A model generated the notes under the pieces. It worked only from the letters and a program-made list of their open reading frames with translations. It made no database searches and was not told the DNA's origin. From Mycobacterium palustre (lineage in GTDB: Bacteria; Actinomycetota; Actinomycetes; Mycobacteriales; Mycobacteriaceae), in the NCBI RefSeq assembly GCF_002101785.1, contig NZ_LQPJ01000116.1, positions 1-64,000 on the forward strand: a DNA stretch of 64,000 bases, in the 5' to 3' direction. Of the stretch, positions 34,650 through 42,602 are shown one piece after another. Position 1 is the first letter of the stretch; each line of letters begins with the position of its first letter. A program made the position numbers and the translations under genes.

Positions 34650-35579
34650 ATGGAGTTAGCCGAGACGGCGCTGAAAGAGGCTTTCCGCAACTTCGCCGTG
34701 CGCCTTGATCCCGAGACAGATCGCGAATATTGCGTGCGCGGCCGACTCAGCGAAGCCACGCCGTCGAGATCGGACGTGGTTCTGTTGGTTGCCGGGGCGA
34801 CGTACGGGCACCAATATTGGGATGCACCGTACCGGCCAGACATCTATTCGCTGGTGCGTTGGTTGAACCGGGCTGGCTATGACGCCGTGGCACTTGATCG
34901 CATCGGCATTGGCGGTAGTGATCGGCCCCCGGCAGCAGCAGTGACATTGCCCGTGAATGCCTATGTCGTGCATCAGGTTGTGCAGCACCTACGACGGAGG
35001 TGGAGTCGCGTATTCGTTGTCGGCCACAGCATGGGATCGTTAATTTCGCTGCTGGAAGCCGCGACATATGACGACGTCGACGGAGTGGTTGCCACCGGGC
35101 TGCTGCACACTGAAGACGCGAGAGCCGAGTTCATTCGTTACTTTCACCCCGCTGTCCACGACCGGCGCTTCACACACGATCCTCCCCCCGAGGGATACAT
35201 CACCAGCAGTCCGGGCGGTCGCCTTGCTTGCTTCTATTGGAGGGAGACGGTTGAGGATGCCATCCTGCGGTTCGACGAGGCGACCAAGGAGACGGTCACC
35301 ATGTCGGAACTCGAGACGATCGACTTAGCGCGATCTCCGTCGGTGAGCGGAGCCGTGTCCACCCGAGTACTAACTGTCATCGGGGAGCGGGATATCACGG
35401 CCGCTCCAGAACCGATCACGGCCGGCGGTCTCCTGGCGACGTCCGAGCGCCGCTACTACAACAGCGCCCGCACCTATGACATCGCGGTGGTTCCGGCGAC
35501 GGGCCATAATCTCTGCCTGCACATAACCGCGCCTATGCACCATGCCTTCATCATCGATTGGCTGAGAAACATCTCGTAA
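34650..35579 (+). CDS. Alpha/beta-hydrolase
   Basis: A 309-residue enzyme from ATG 34650 (MELAETALKEAFRNFAVRLD). The nucleophile elbow is VFVVGHSMGSLISLLEA, the oxyanion region is VLLVAGATYGHQYWD, a catalytic acid lies in TVIGERDITAAPE, and the histidine in VVPATGHNLCLHIT near the end. 'DRIGIGGSDRP' follows the usual beta-strand 4 motif. Fits C-C hydrolases, epoxide hydrolases or esterases; the substrate is unknown. It is flanked by cupin and TetR genes in the same direction, so it may belong to the island's pathway as a ring-opening or ester-cleaving step. Confidence 0.88.
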   Translation: MELAETALKEAFRNFAVRLDPETDREYCVRGRLSEATPSRSDVVLLVAGATYGHQYWDAPYRPDIYSLVRWLNRAGYDAVALDRIGIGGSDRPPAAAVTLPVNAYVVHQVVQHLRRRWSRVFVVGHSMGSLISLLEAATYDDVDGVVATGLLHTEDARAEFIRYFHPAVHDRRFTHDPPPEGYITSSPGGRLACFYWRETVEDAILRFDEATKETVTMSELETIDLARSPSVSGAVSTRVLTVIGERDITAAPEPITAGGLLATSERRYYNSARTYDIAVVPATGHNLCLHITAPMHHAFIIDWLRNIS

Positions 35580-35832
35580 TGCAGGGACTTCTGCACGCTA
35601 GCCTGGGCACGCCGCGGACAGTACCGCTAGTCGGCAAGCTCAACACGCCCGCGACGACGTCCAGATCCCGCCGTGGCGTAGCGAGCCGCGCACTGCCCGC
35701 AGCTGGAGGCAAGACAGATAGCCGTTCTAGCATCGTTGGCTGCTCGCCAAGCTCGGCGTGTGGGATCCGGGTTTGGCCATGCTTACCTCGGAATGTGAGA
35801 CGATGTCATTGTGAGTGGCTGGTGGAGAAATA

Positions 35833-36534
35833 GTGGATAAGAGCGACGAATCACAGCTGCCGCGGCGCCAGCAGCTGTTGGGCATCGCGGGCCAGATGTT
35901 TTCCCGGCAGGGTTTCGCCGGCACAGGTGTCGACGAAATTGGGGAGGCTGCCGGGATTACGGGTCCGGCCCTATACCGACACTTTGCCAATAAGCAGGCC
36001 ATCCTTGATGCCCTGATCGTTGAGGGCATGCAGCGGCTGCTGAAGTCAATTCAAGGCATTGCTCTCTCCGAGGCTGAAGCCAGCAAGTGGTTGGATCAGC
36101 TGATCGAAGTGCGGCTCGACTTCGCGTTCGGTCCCGATCGCTATGCATTTGTGGTGCGCCGCAACGAACAAGACAAAATCTCCAAAACTGCCCTGCGGAA
36201 GCTGGCGGCCATGGAGGAGATTTATTGGGCCGACTGGTTGCGTGTCATGGCGGCGCTGCGGCCATCTGTGCCGACGACCATCCTTCGGCGCGCAATCTAT
36301 GCCGTGCATGTCTTCATGGGCTACCTTGCGCTCGAGGAAGATCTTGACGACATCGGCGATGTGCGGGCTCACATCGCTGCCATGGTCCGGGCCGCCCTGT
36401 TCGCTGACCCGGTCGAAACGCATCCCGCAACCGCAGACCAGCCTGCACGCAAGCAACCACCGCGCAGGACCGCTCCTAGCAAAAATGCACGATCGGCGGT
36501 CTCTCGGTCAGGGCGGTCCGGGCGCAAGGAGTAA
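35833..36534 (+). CDS. TetR-family regulator with basic C-terminal tail
   Basis: A 233-residue regulator from GTG 35833 (VDKSDESQLPRRQQLLGIAG) with GGTGGAG upstream. The HTH is FAGTGVDEIGEAAGITGPALYRHFANKQAILDALI. The ligand domain contains RLDFAFGPDRYAFVVRRNEQDKISKTALRKLAAMEEIYWADWL. It is a close paralogue of the regulator at 52372-52950; the recognition helix GITGPALYRHFANKQAILDAL is the same, so both should bind similar DNA. This copy has an extra 40-residue tail rich in Lys, Arg, Pro and Ser (PARKQPPRRTAPSKNARSAV). It is a candidate controller of the island's 16-bp dyads. Confidence 0.92.
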   Translation: MDKSDESQLPRRQQLLGIAGQMFSRQGFAGTGVDEIGEAAGITGPALYRHFANKQAILDALIVEGMQRLLKSIQGIALSEAEASKWLDQLIEVRLDFAFGPDRYAFVVRRNEQDKISKTALRKLAAMEEIYWADWLRVMAALRPSVPTTILRRAIYAVHVFMGYLALEEDLDDIGDVRAHIAAMVRAALFADPVETHPATADQPARKQPPRRTAPSKNARSAVSRSGRSGRKE

Positions 36535-36796
36535 TTCCCCAGAAGCGGCTGACGGCAGCCACCCGCAAAGTCGCTAAAGGCCGGTGACGGCCCTCGCGGC
36601 ACCGGGTTGCGCGCACAGACGATCCGAACAATCCGAAGCATCGGAACCCGGACAGGCAGCCAACGTCGGATCCACCCACGGATGCCCGCTGGGCCAGAGC
36701 ATGGCGCGGAGTTTGACCACAATCGCTTGGCGCGCTGATGCTATTGCGGGCGAAGAAGAGCGATCTCTTGACATCGTCGCTTACATCGGTTTGGCT

Positions 36797-37291
36797 TTAG
36801 CGCGCCGGGGCGTGGTTGCTTCCGAATGTGGGCTGAAGGATATCCGCCGCTGCCGCCAGTGAGGCGGGGTCGCCGAAATCCACGTTGATCGACTTGTCGC
36901 CGGCGTCGAAACTCAACCGTCGGCCTCCCGAGGCAGACATCAATTCCAATGTGGTGCAGCCCTGCTCGCCGACATTGTGTGGTCCATAGAACTGGTTGGC
37001 GGGCGAGCTCCAGATGTCACCGGGCCCAAGCCACTGTCCGTCAACTTCAACTGATCCTCTAATGACGAGTTCGAGCCGGTCACTGTCATGCGAATGCCGT
37101 GGCAGGACGTAGTTGGGCGGGTACGCAACGACGGCAGCAACGGGGCTTCGTTCATCGGTGGGATCTCCGATGAGATGCATCGTTGTCTTCAGTCCTTGCT
37201 GCTCACCGGCTGCTGCCACGGCCGCAGCCCAGTCCAAATCCCTTGGGATGATGCCCCAGTAGTCGTCGTCGTTGACGTGCCAGATCTTCAT
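36797..37291 (-). CDS. Cupin-domain protein (paralogue of 33954-34427)
   Basis: A 164-residue protein starting MKIWHVNDDDYWGIIPRDLD at ATG 37289-37291. Conserved pieces AAAVAAAGEQQGLK, AYPPNYVLPRHSHDSDRLEL, DGQWLGPGDIW and NQFYGPHNVGEQGCTTLEL match the first cupin almost word for word, including the metal-site HSHD and GPHN. It has a short extra C-terminus (PTFGSNHAPAR). The pair most likely arose by duplication and now faces in opposite directions around the TetR and hydrolase genes. Function not assigned; likely a metal-binding cupin of the island's pathway. Confidence 0.85.
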   Translation of the reverse strand: MKIWHVNDDDYWGIIPRDLDWAAAVAAAGEQQGLKTTMHLIGDPTDERSPVAAVVAYPPNYVLPRHSHDSDRLELVIRGSVEVDGQWLGPGDIWSSPANQFYGPHNVGEQGCTTLELMSASGGRRLSFDAGDKSINVDFGDPASLAAAADILQPTFGSNHAPAR

Positions 37292-37958
37292 GAGAGGTTG
37301 CCCTTCGTAGCGAGATGCGTTGCTGGAGGTTAATGCTGGTTAAGTACCAGAGTGTACTAGTCGATTCTAATTCTTGGTATGGGGTGTCATCCACAAGCAC
37401 GCTGTCAAATCGACGCCCGCCCAAGAGATTAGGTTCTAGGGCTCGGCGAGCACCGTGGCTTTGGGCGGCGAGCCTATTTCGTCATTGGCTCCTCCGATCG
37501 CCAAACCCTCTGGCAGAAGCCGGTGAACTGGCCGCCGACAGTGAAGGCGGCAAGTACAACCGGGTCGCGTAGTGGCTACAACCGGGGAAGATGTTCACTG
37601 TGCGGCTGAGGCGCATAGCGGTGCGCATCGGGGCGATTCGCGCGGCCGACTCGGCTCGATCATGTTCCTTAGCGTTGGGCCGACCGCAGGTAATCGGGCT
37701 CGACGGCCCGGCGAAAGCGACACCATTCTGCACCCATAGCCTGGATCAACACAAAAGTGCAGCACCCATCCGGCGGCCGAGTCTCATCAGTCGGCAGGCC
37801 ATACGGTTGGCTGGACAACAACGATTGACATCAGGCCGGTATTGCCAAACTGCCGCTTGGATGAAAGGCAGGCGGCGAGCGGTCGCAACATTCGGCCCGA
37901 CGGGGTGCAAACGCCTTGACTTAAGAGGCACAAGCAGTTGGCCTTTAACCGGTTCGCG
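37292..37958. other. Gap with upstream dyads of the cupin gene
   Basis: About 670 bp without a supported gene. Near the cupin start lie GTTAATGCTGGTTAAG (37329-37344, 12 of 16 matches to the reverse of the island dyad) and the overlapping inverted repeat CTGGTTAAGTACCAG (37336-37350, 5-bp arms). The plus-strand frame 37591-38352 is only a shadow of the thiolase gene plus filler. Confidence 0.45.
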
Positions 37959-39125
37959 TCAGCGGCACTCGATGAGGCAAGCATATGCACCGCCGGCATC
38001 TGCGCTCATGGTCTGTAAGCCGAACCGTCCTCCGGTCGCCTCCAGCGCGTTCAGCATCGTCGTGATCTGCCGCAGACCGCCGCACGCACGCGGGATGCCG
38101 AGCGCCAACGCACCGCCGCGCGGGTTAAAAAGGTCTGGGCTGACGGGGAATTCCGCTGTCCAAGCCAAAGGTACACAAGCGAACTCTTCATCCACCTCGA
38201 CGTGGTCCAGTTGCCCAACAGACATCTGTCTGTCCGCCAGGATCTGCTTCGTTGCCTGCAATGGCGCCGCCAGCGGCAGTGCAGGATCTGGGCGCGCGAC
38301 GGAGAATCCGCAGAAATACGCCCGTGGCCGCACCCCGAGGCGGGCAGCGTGATGTTCGTTCATCAGCAGTAGCGCCGACGCCCCCGCAACCCGTCGGGCT
38401 GAGTTGCCCACGGTGATGGAGCAGGAGATCTCTGGGTGCTGGCGGGCTACCACGGGATCGAGAACCGTTGGGCCAAGTGTGCGGAGTCGTGCGGTCGTCA
38501 AGTCAATGTCAATAGCCTCGTCGTGCAAGACCTGTCGTAGGAGGCCGTCGCTTGCGACGGTGATCGGCACGATCTCGGGCTCAAACTCGCCCGCGGCGGC
38601 AACCTCGGATGCCCGCTGGTGGGACCGCACCGTGTACGCGTCGAGGTGTTCGCGCCGAATACCCCATTTTGCAGCCAGCAACTCAGCAGCCAGCACGCGC
38701 GGATGTACGCCAGCGGATTTATCGAAAGGGGCTGGCGTCGCGGAAGTTTCGGAGTGATCGCCTGTTGGGCTCGACCCGTACATCGAGCCGGCTCCCGCGA
38801 CCACAACGCTGCCGTATCGTCCCTGGGCAACCTCCTGCGCCGCGAGATGCAGGATCTGCTGGCCCGTACCACACCGCTGACCGATCGTAATAGCGGGAAT
38901 GTGAACCTGCACAGGGTCGCCGGGCTGGCGGGGTTGGCCAGCGACGTATGGCTGACCGCCCGTCTCGGTGTCGCATTCCACCAGCAGTCGGTCGATGTCA
39001 CTGGCGTGGACTCCAGCTCGCTGAAGCAGTGCATCAACGATCTGGCGTACTAAATCCATCGGGCTCATCGCGGACAGGCCGCCGGCCGTCGGTAGGCACA
39101 TCGGCGATCGCACCGCCTCCACCAA
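37959..39125 (-). CDS. Degenerate thiolase (acetyl-CoA acetyltransferase family)
   Basis: About 388 residues in the thiolase fold. The nucleophile Cys is present in IGQRCGTGQQIL. The later blocks are altered: DEEFACVPLA for NEAFA, ALALGIPRACGG where GHPxGxxG is expected (catalytic His replaced by Ile), and MSADAGGAYACL where CxGGG is expected (second Cys lost). So it may not be an active thiolase. The start is unclear. TTG 39125 (LVEAVRSPMC) lacks a good ribosome site, while GGAGGT lies 8 bp before an ATA that would give IKVVLVEAVRSP, a complete N-terminus. It follows the operator dyad at 39206-39239. Confidence 0.8.
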   Translation of the reverse strand: MVEAVRSPMCLPTAGGLSAMSPMDLVRQIVDALLQRAGVHASDIDRLLVECDTETGGQPYVAGQPRQPGDPVQVHIPAITIGQRCGTGQQILHLAAQEVAQGRYGSVVVAGAGSMYGSSPTGDHSETSATPAPFDKSAGVHPRVLAAELLAAKWGIRREHLDAYTVRSHQRASEVAAAGEFEPEIVPITVASDGLLRQVLHDEAIDIDLTTARLRTLGPTVLDPVVARQHPEISCSITVGNSARRVAGASALLLMNEHHAARLGVRPRAYFCGFSVARPDPALPLAAPLQATKQILADRQMSVGQLDHVEVDEEFACVPLAWTAEFPVSPDLFNPRGGALALGIPRACGGLRQITTMLNALEATGGRFGLQTMSADAGGAYACLIECR

Positions 39126-39205
39126 TACAACCTTTATTGTGGCCCACCTCCATGTATGGGATGACCGGGTCCGCCGCGCCAGCTCGCAACCGATGCGGCA
39201 GCACT

Positions 39206-39239
39206 CCTAGTATCCCAATGTTAACATTGGTTTACTAGG
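39206..39239. promoter_or_regulatory. Large nested operator-like palindrome
   Basis: CCAATGTTAACATTGG (39215-39230) is a perfect 16-bp palindrome, and outer arms CCTAGTA (39206-39212) and TACTAGG (39233-39239) share the same centre between 39222 and 39223. Read on the minus strand, 39220-39235 is GTAAACCAATGTTAAC, one base from the motif at 41379. It lies 81 bp or more upstream of the thiolase start and is the best-formed copy of the island dyad. TetR-type binding is inferred. Confidence 0.7.
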
Positions 39240-39400
39240 GCTGAGCAATGCGGTTGATTGGATCCGCTCGTGAGGCCAATTAACTCGCAGCCCATGTAGT
39301 GTGGCTAAAGGCCTGGGGGTGCCCCCAGTTCGGTGCGCTCGTTACAGCTCACCAACTTCCGAGGCATACCGCGGCAGTTGTGGGCCACAGTTTGGTAGAC

Positions 39401-41353
39401 CTAGGACATGCAGGCGCGTCCAGCTTCACGCACCGCGTTTTGGCACTGGGGATTGGCCAATGCCGCGAGGTCACCGGCGTCGGTGTCGGCCAGCCAGCAG
39501 CGCAGCGCCCGTCGATGAACCTTGTTGGAACGAGTCACCGGCAGCTCGTCCACCACCACGACCGCTTCGGGGCGCATCGGCTTTCCCATCGCACGTTCGA
39601 CCGCGGCGGACACCGCCGCGGCGACGTCGGTAGGCGCCCCGGCGGTGTCGCTCAACGTGATTGCGATGACTGGCACCAGACCCTTGCGGTGATGTGGCAG
39701 TCCGACGGCGCCGGCGAGCGCTACACCGGGCACGCCGAGTGCCAGTGCCTCAAGTTCTGCCGGACCGACGCGCTTGCCCGCCACTTTGATGACGTCGTCA
39801 GATCTCCCCGGCAGCTCCCAGCTGCCATCGTTGTGGCGGATTGCCTGGTCGCCCTGCTGCCACCGACCGGGAAACCGCGACCAATACGTCTTCAAGTATC
39901 GGTCACTGTCGTGCCAGAGGTTGTTGGTCATCGAGGGCGTGGTGCGATTCAGCACTAACTCGCCGATTTCGTCAGTGATAGACGCGCCTTCGTCGTCAAC
40001 AACGTCGGCCGACATGCCCGGTACTGGTCCGGCAAAACGCCCTTCGGCGGTCTCGACGATGGGGCTTCCGCCTAGAATGCCGCCGCCAATCTCGGTTCCG
40101 CCCGACCAGTTGATGATCGCGGCCCGCCCACGTCCGACGTGCCGATGAAGCCACCGCCAGGCGGGTATGGTCCACGGTTCACCCGTGGAGGGAAGGATTC
40201 GCAGCGAGTCCAACGAGTATCGATCCACCCACTGGTCTCCCGCCAACGCAAGGATACGCGCCGAGGTTGGTGCGATGCCGAGGTGCGTCAGCTGGTACCG
40301 TTCGACAAGTTGCCAAAGCCGGTCGGGCCCAGGGTAATCCATCACACCTTCGAAGAGCACCAGCGTCGCTCCCAGGGCCAGGGTGACGACCGAGGTGAGC
40401 GGGCCCACCAGCCATCCCATGTCGCTGGGCCAGCACAGCCGGTCGCCTGGAGAGAGATCCATGGTGAAGGCAAGGTCGATTGCGGCGCCGTACGGCATTC
40501 CACCGTGGGTGTGCAAGACGCCTTTCGGTGGGCCGCTTGATCCGGAGGTGAATGCCAGGCAGAAGGGGTGGGCGGAGTCGAATGTCTCGGGGGAGCCGTC
40601 GACGCCCCGGTCGAGTAGTTCGGACCAGGTCAGCGTCCCCGGCACCGACCTATCGGCATTCAACCGAGGTACGACGATGATGTGGGGGTTATGTGAGACG
40701 CGGCGCACTGCTTCAACAGCCACCCCCAACATCGGTACCGTCGCTCCGCGCCGCAAAAATCCGTCAGCGGTGATCACTGCCGAAGCCCGTGCAAGCTCAA
40801 TGCGTTCAGACAGCGCTTCGACGCCGTACCCACTAAACGCGGGCGCGATGAGTGCACCGATTCGGGCAACGGCAAGGATCGCGACAACGGCTTCGGGGAT
40901 CATAGGCAAGTACATGGTGACGACGTCGCCGCGCCCGACTCCTAGCGACCGTAAACCCGCAGCCGCCCGCGCGATCATCGTGTCGAGTTGGAGAGTGCTG
41001 ATCGACCGCGTCTGGCCGTCGTCGCCCTCCCATGCCACAGCGCATGCATCGGGGCTGAGTCGCCGAGTCGCCAACCAGGCCACATTGGTCCCGCCATCAG
41101 GGAACCATTGGGTGAATTCTGGGCCCCGGGAGTCGTCGACGAGTCGTGTCCACGGTCGCATCCATTGCAGATCAAGGAATTCCATCGCCGCTGGGTAAAA
41201 CCACTCCGGTTCGGCGGCGGCCCGTTGTACTAACTCGGTATAGCTGTCCAAGCCCGCCGATGTCATGAATCTGCTGACCTGATACGTGCCGATACGACCC
41301 GGATCCGGCCGCCAACGGTCGTGGACAAACTCAGGAGTCAGCTGATCGACCAT
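39401..41353 (-). CDS. Acyl-CoA synthetase of the acetyl/acetoacetyl-CoA synthetase type
   Basis: A 650-residue ligase starting MVDQLTPEFVHDRWRPDPGR. The N-terminal ACAS-like cap (WFYPAAMEFLDLQWMRPW) is followed by LAFTSGSSGPPKGVLHTHGG (adenylate loop), CWPSDMGWLVGP, WSGGTEIGGGI, and the hinge WELPGRSDDVIKVAGKRVGPAELEALAL. The catalytic lysine is in VTRSNKVHRRALRCW. It activates a short-chain or unusual acid with ATP and CoA. The ATG is preceded at 41379-41394 by one of the best island dyads, so it likely forms its own unit. Function in the pathway is probably activation of a ring-derived acid. Confidence 0.92.
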   Translation of the reverse strand: MVDQLTPEFVHDRWRPDPGRIGTYQVSRFMTSAGLDSYTELVQRAAAEPEWFYPAAMEFLDLQWMRPWTRLVDDSRGPEFTQWFPDGGTNVAWLATRRLSPDACAVAWEGDDGQTRSISTLQLDTMIARAAAGLRSLGVGRGDVVTMYLPMIPEAVVAILAVARIGALIAPAFSGYGVEALSERIELARASAVITADGFLRRGATVPMLGVAVEAVRRVSHNPHIIVVPRLNADRSVPGTLTWSELLDRGVDGSPETFDSAHPFCLAFTSGSSGPPKGVLHTHGGMPYGAAIDLAFTMDLSPGDRLCWPSDMGWLVGPLTSVVTLALGATLVLFEGVMDYPGPDRLWQLVERYQLTHLGIAPTSARILALAGDQWVDRYSLDSLRILPSTGEPWTIPAWRWLHRHVGRGRAAIINWSGGTEIGGGILGGSPIVETAEGRFAGPVPGMSADVVDDEGASITDEIGELVLNRTTPSMTNNLWHDSDRYLKTYWSRFPGRWQQGDQAIRHNDGSWELPGRSDDVIKVAGKRVGPAELEALALGVPGVALAGAVGLPHHRKGLVPVIAITLSDTAGAPTDVAAAVSAAVERAMGKPMRPEAVVVVDELPVTRSNKVHRRALRCWLADTDAGDLAALANPQCQNAVREAGRACMS

Positions 41354-41378
41354 CCCGTCCTCATTTCGGTGGCTTCAA

Positions 41379-41394
41379 GTAAACGAATGTTAAC
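41379..41394 (+). promoter_or_regulatory. Island operator-like dyad upstream of acyl-CoA synthetase gene
   Basis: GTAAACGAATGTTAAC, used as the reference motif. It is an imperfect inverted repeat, with half-sites GTAAAC and GTTAAC separated by 4 bp, and lies 25 bp upstream of the ATG at 41353 of the minus-strand gene. Confidence 0.65.
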
Positions 41395-41514
41395 ACCCTT
41401 TGCAAGAGCAGGCCCCTGCCGGCCCGCCGCAACCAATTCGGTTGGACCGCAGGGGCAGCGAGGCGGCGCACGTGCTTTCTTGTGGAACATCGAGACGCGA
41501 GAAGCGTCGGTTGG

Positions 41515-42471
41515 TCACGGAGTCGCTGCAACGGCGTCAGATCGGGTCGTGGCGTCCGCGAAGTCGATGAGGTCTTGATACGTTCGGACCGATGCGGCGT
41601 CGATCATCGACCCCTCGAATTCCGCCGATCCACGGCCGGCGCGTATGGCTGCTTTCAGCGCGGCTAGCGCGCGTCTCGCGTGGTCGACCTCGGCAGGACT
41701 AGGCGTAAAGACGCGGTTTACGACGTCGATCTGGGCGGGGTGGATGACCCACTTTCCGGCCATTCCCATCGCCGCTGACCATCGCGCATCGCGGAGAACG
41801 GCTGTCAAATCGCGGAAGTCCGGGTGCGCGCCATCGATCGGCTGGATCCCCGAAGCTCGGCAGGCGGTGACGAACCGTGCGCGTGCGTAGTGCCACATGT
41901 CCGGAATTGGCGAGGACGCCATTACCGCTTCACGCGTGCGCAGACTTGCCGAGAGGTCTCCATAACCGAGGACCATCGCGTCGAGACGGGCACAGCATTG
42001 AGCGATGTCTTCGATCCGTGACAGCGCGACCGCATCCTCGATGAGAACTTCGAGCCGAATCCGCCCCGGCGCTAGCCTCCATTTGCGCTCGAGCTCTGTC
42101 AGGAGCGTGTCTATGTACGTAAGATCTTGTGTTCGTTGGATTTTGGGAATGATCAAGGAATCGAGGTTGCTCCCGCAGCGGCCGACGATCTCCAGAATGT
42201 CGTCGATACTGTGTGGGGAGCCGATTTGGTTGATGCGGACCGAGCGTGCTTTGGCGCCCCACTCGGGATTTCGTAACGCTTCAATACACCGTTCGCGGGC
42301 GGAGTCCTTCTCGTCGGGAGCGACCGCGTCCTCGAGATCCAAGAACACCCCGTCGGCGGCGCTCGCCAGTGCGCGCCCGATCATTCTGGGATTGCTCGCT
42401 GGGGTGGCTAGCACTGAGCGCCGCAGTCGTCCGCTCATTTGGTTGACCGCCTCGGAGCGCTGAGTAGACAC
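41515..42471 (-). CDS. HpcH/HpaI-type CoA-ester lyase (citrate lyase beta-like)
   Basis: A 318-residue protein starting MSTQRSEAVNQMSGRLRRSV. The TIM-barrel hallmarks are RSVLATPASNPRMIGRALAS, DGVFLDLEDAVAPDEKDSAR with the metal-site acids, SLIIPKIQR, IRLEVLIEDAVALSRIEDIA, and GKWVIHPAQIDVVNRVFTPSPAE, the signature of CitE-like malyl/citramalyl-CoA lyases. These cleave 3-hydroxyacyl-CoAs to a CoA thioester plus a 2-oxo acid or acetyl-CoA. It is 131 bp downstream of the P450 gene on the same strand, probably co-transcribed. A second member (50916-51932) lies in the same island. Confidence 0.92.
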   Translation of the reverse strand: MSTQRSEAVNQMSGRLRRSVLATPASNPRMIGRALASAADGVFLDLEDAVAPDEKDSARERCIEALRNPEWGAKARSVRINQIGSPHSIDDILEIVGRCGSNLDSLIIPKIQRTQDLTYIDTLLTELERKWRLAPGRIRLEVLIEDAVALSRIEDIAQCCARLDAMVLGYGDLSASLRTREAVMASSPIPDMWHYARARFVTACRASGIQPIDGAHPDFRDLTAVLRDARWSAAMGMAGKWVIHPAQIDVVNRVFTPSPAEVDHARRALAALKAAIRAGRGSAEFEGSMIDAASVRTYQDLIDFADATTRSDAVAATP

Positions 42472-42602
42472 GGGATCCTCTCCGTTAGCGCTGAGAAGCT
42501 CGACTGGGTCGAAAGTCGACAGATATCTCGCTGCGCCCCCTGTTCAGCTTCGCGACCCGGGAGCACCGGTGGTGCGGATACGGGCCTCCTAAGATGTTGC
42601 AC

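Noticed and set aside
37591..38352. 253-codon plus-strand frame over the thiolase gene
   Set aside because: It overlaps the antisense of the thiolase and has no motif; the minus-strand thiolase is clear.
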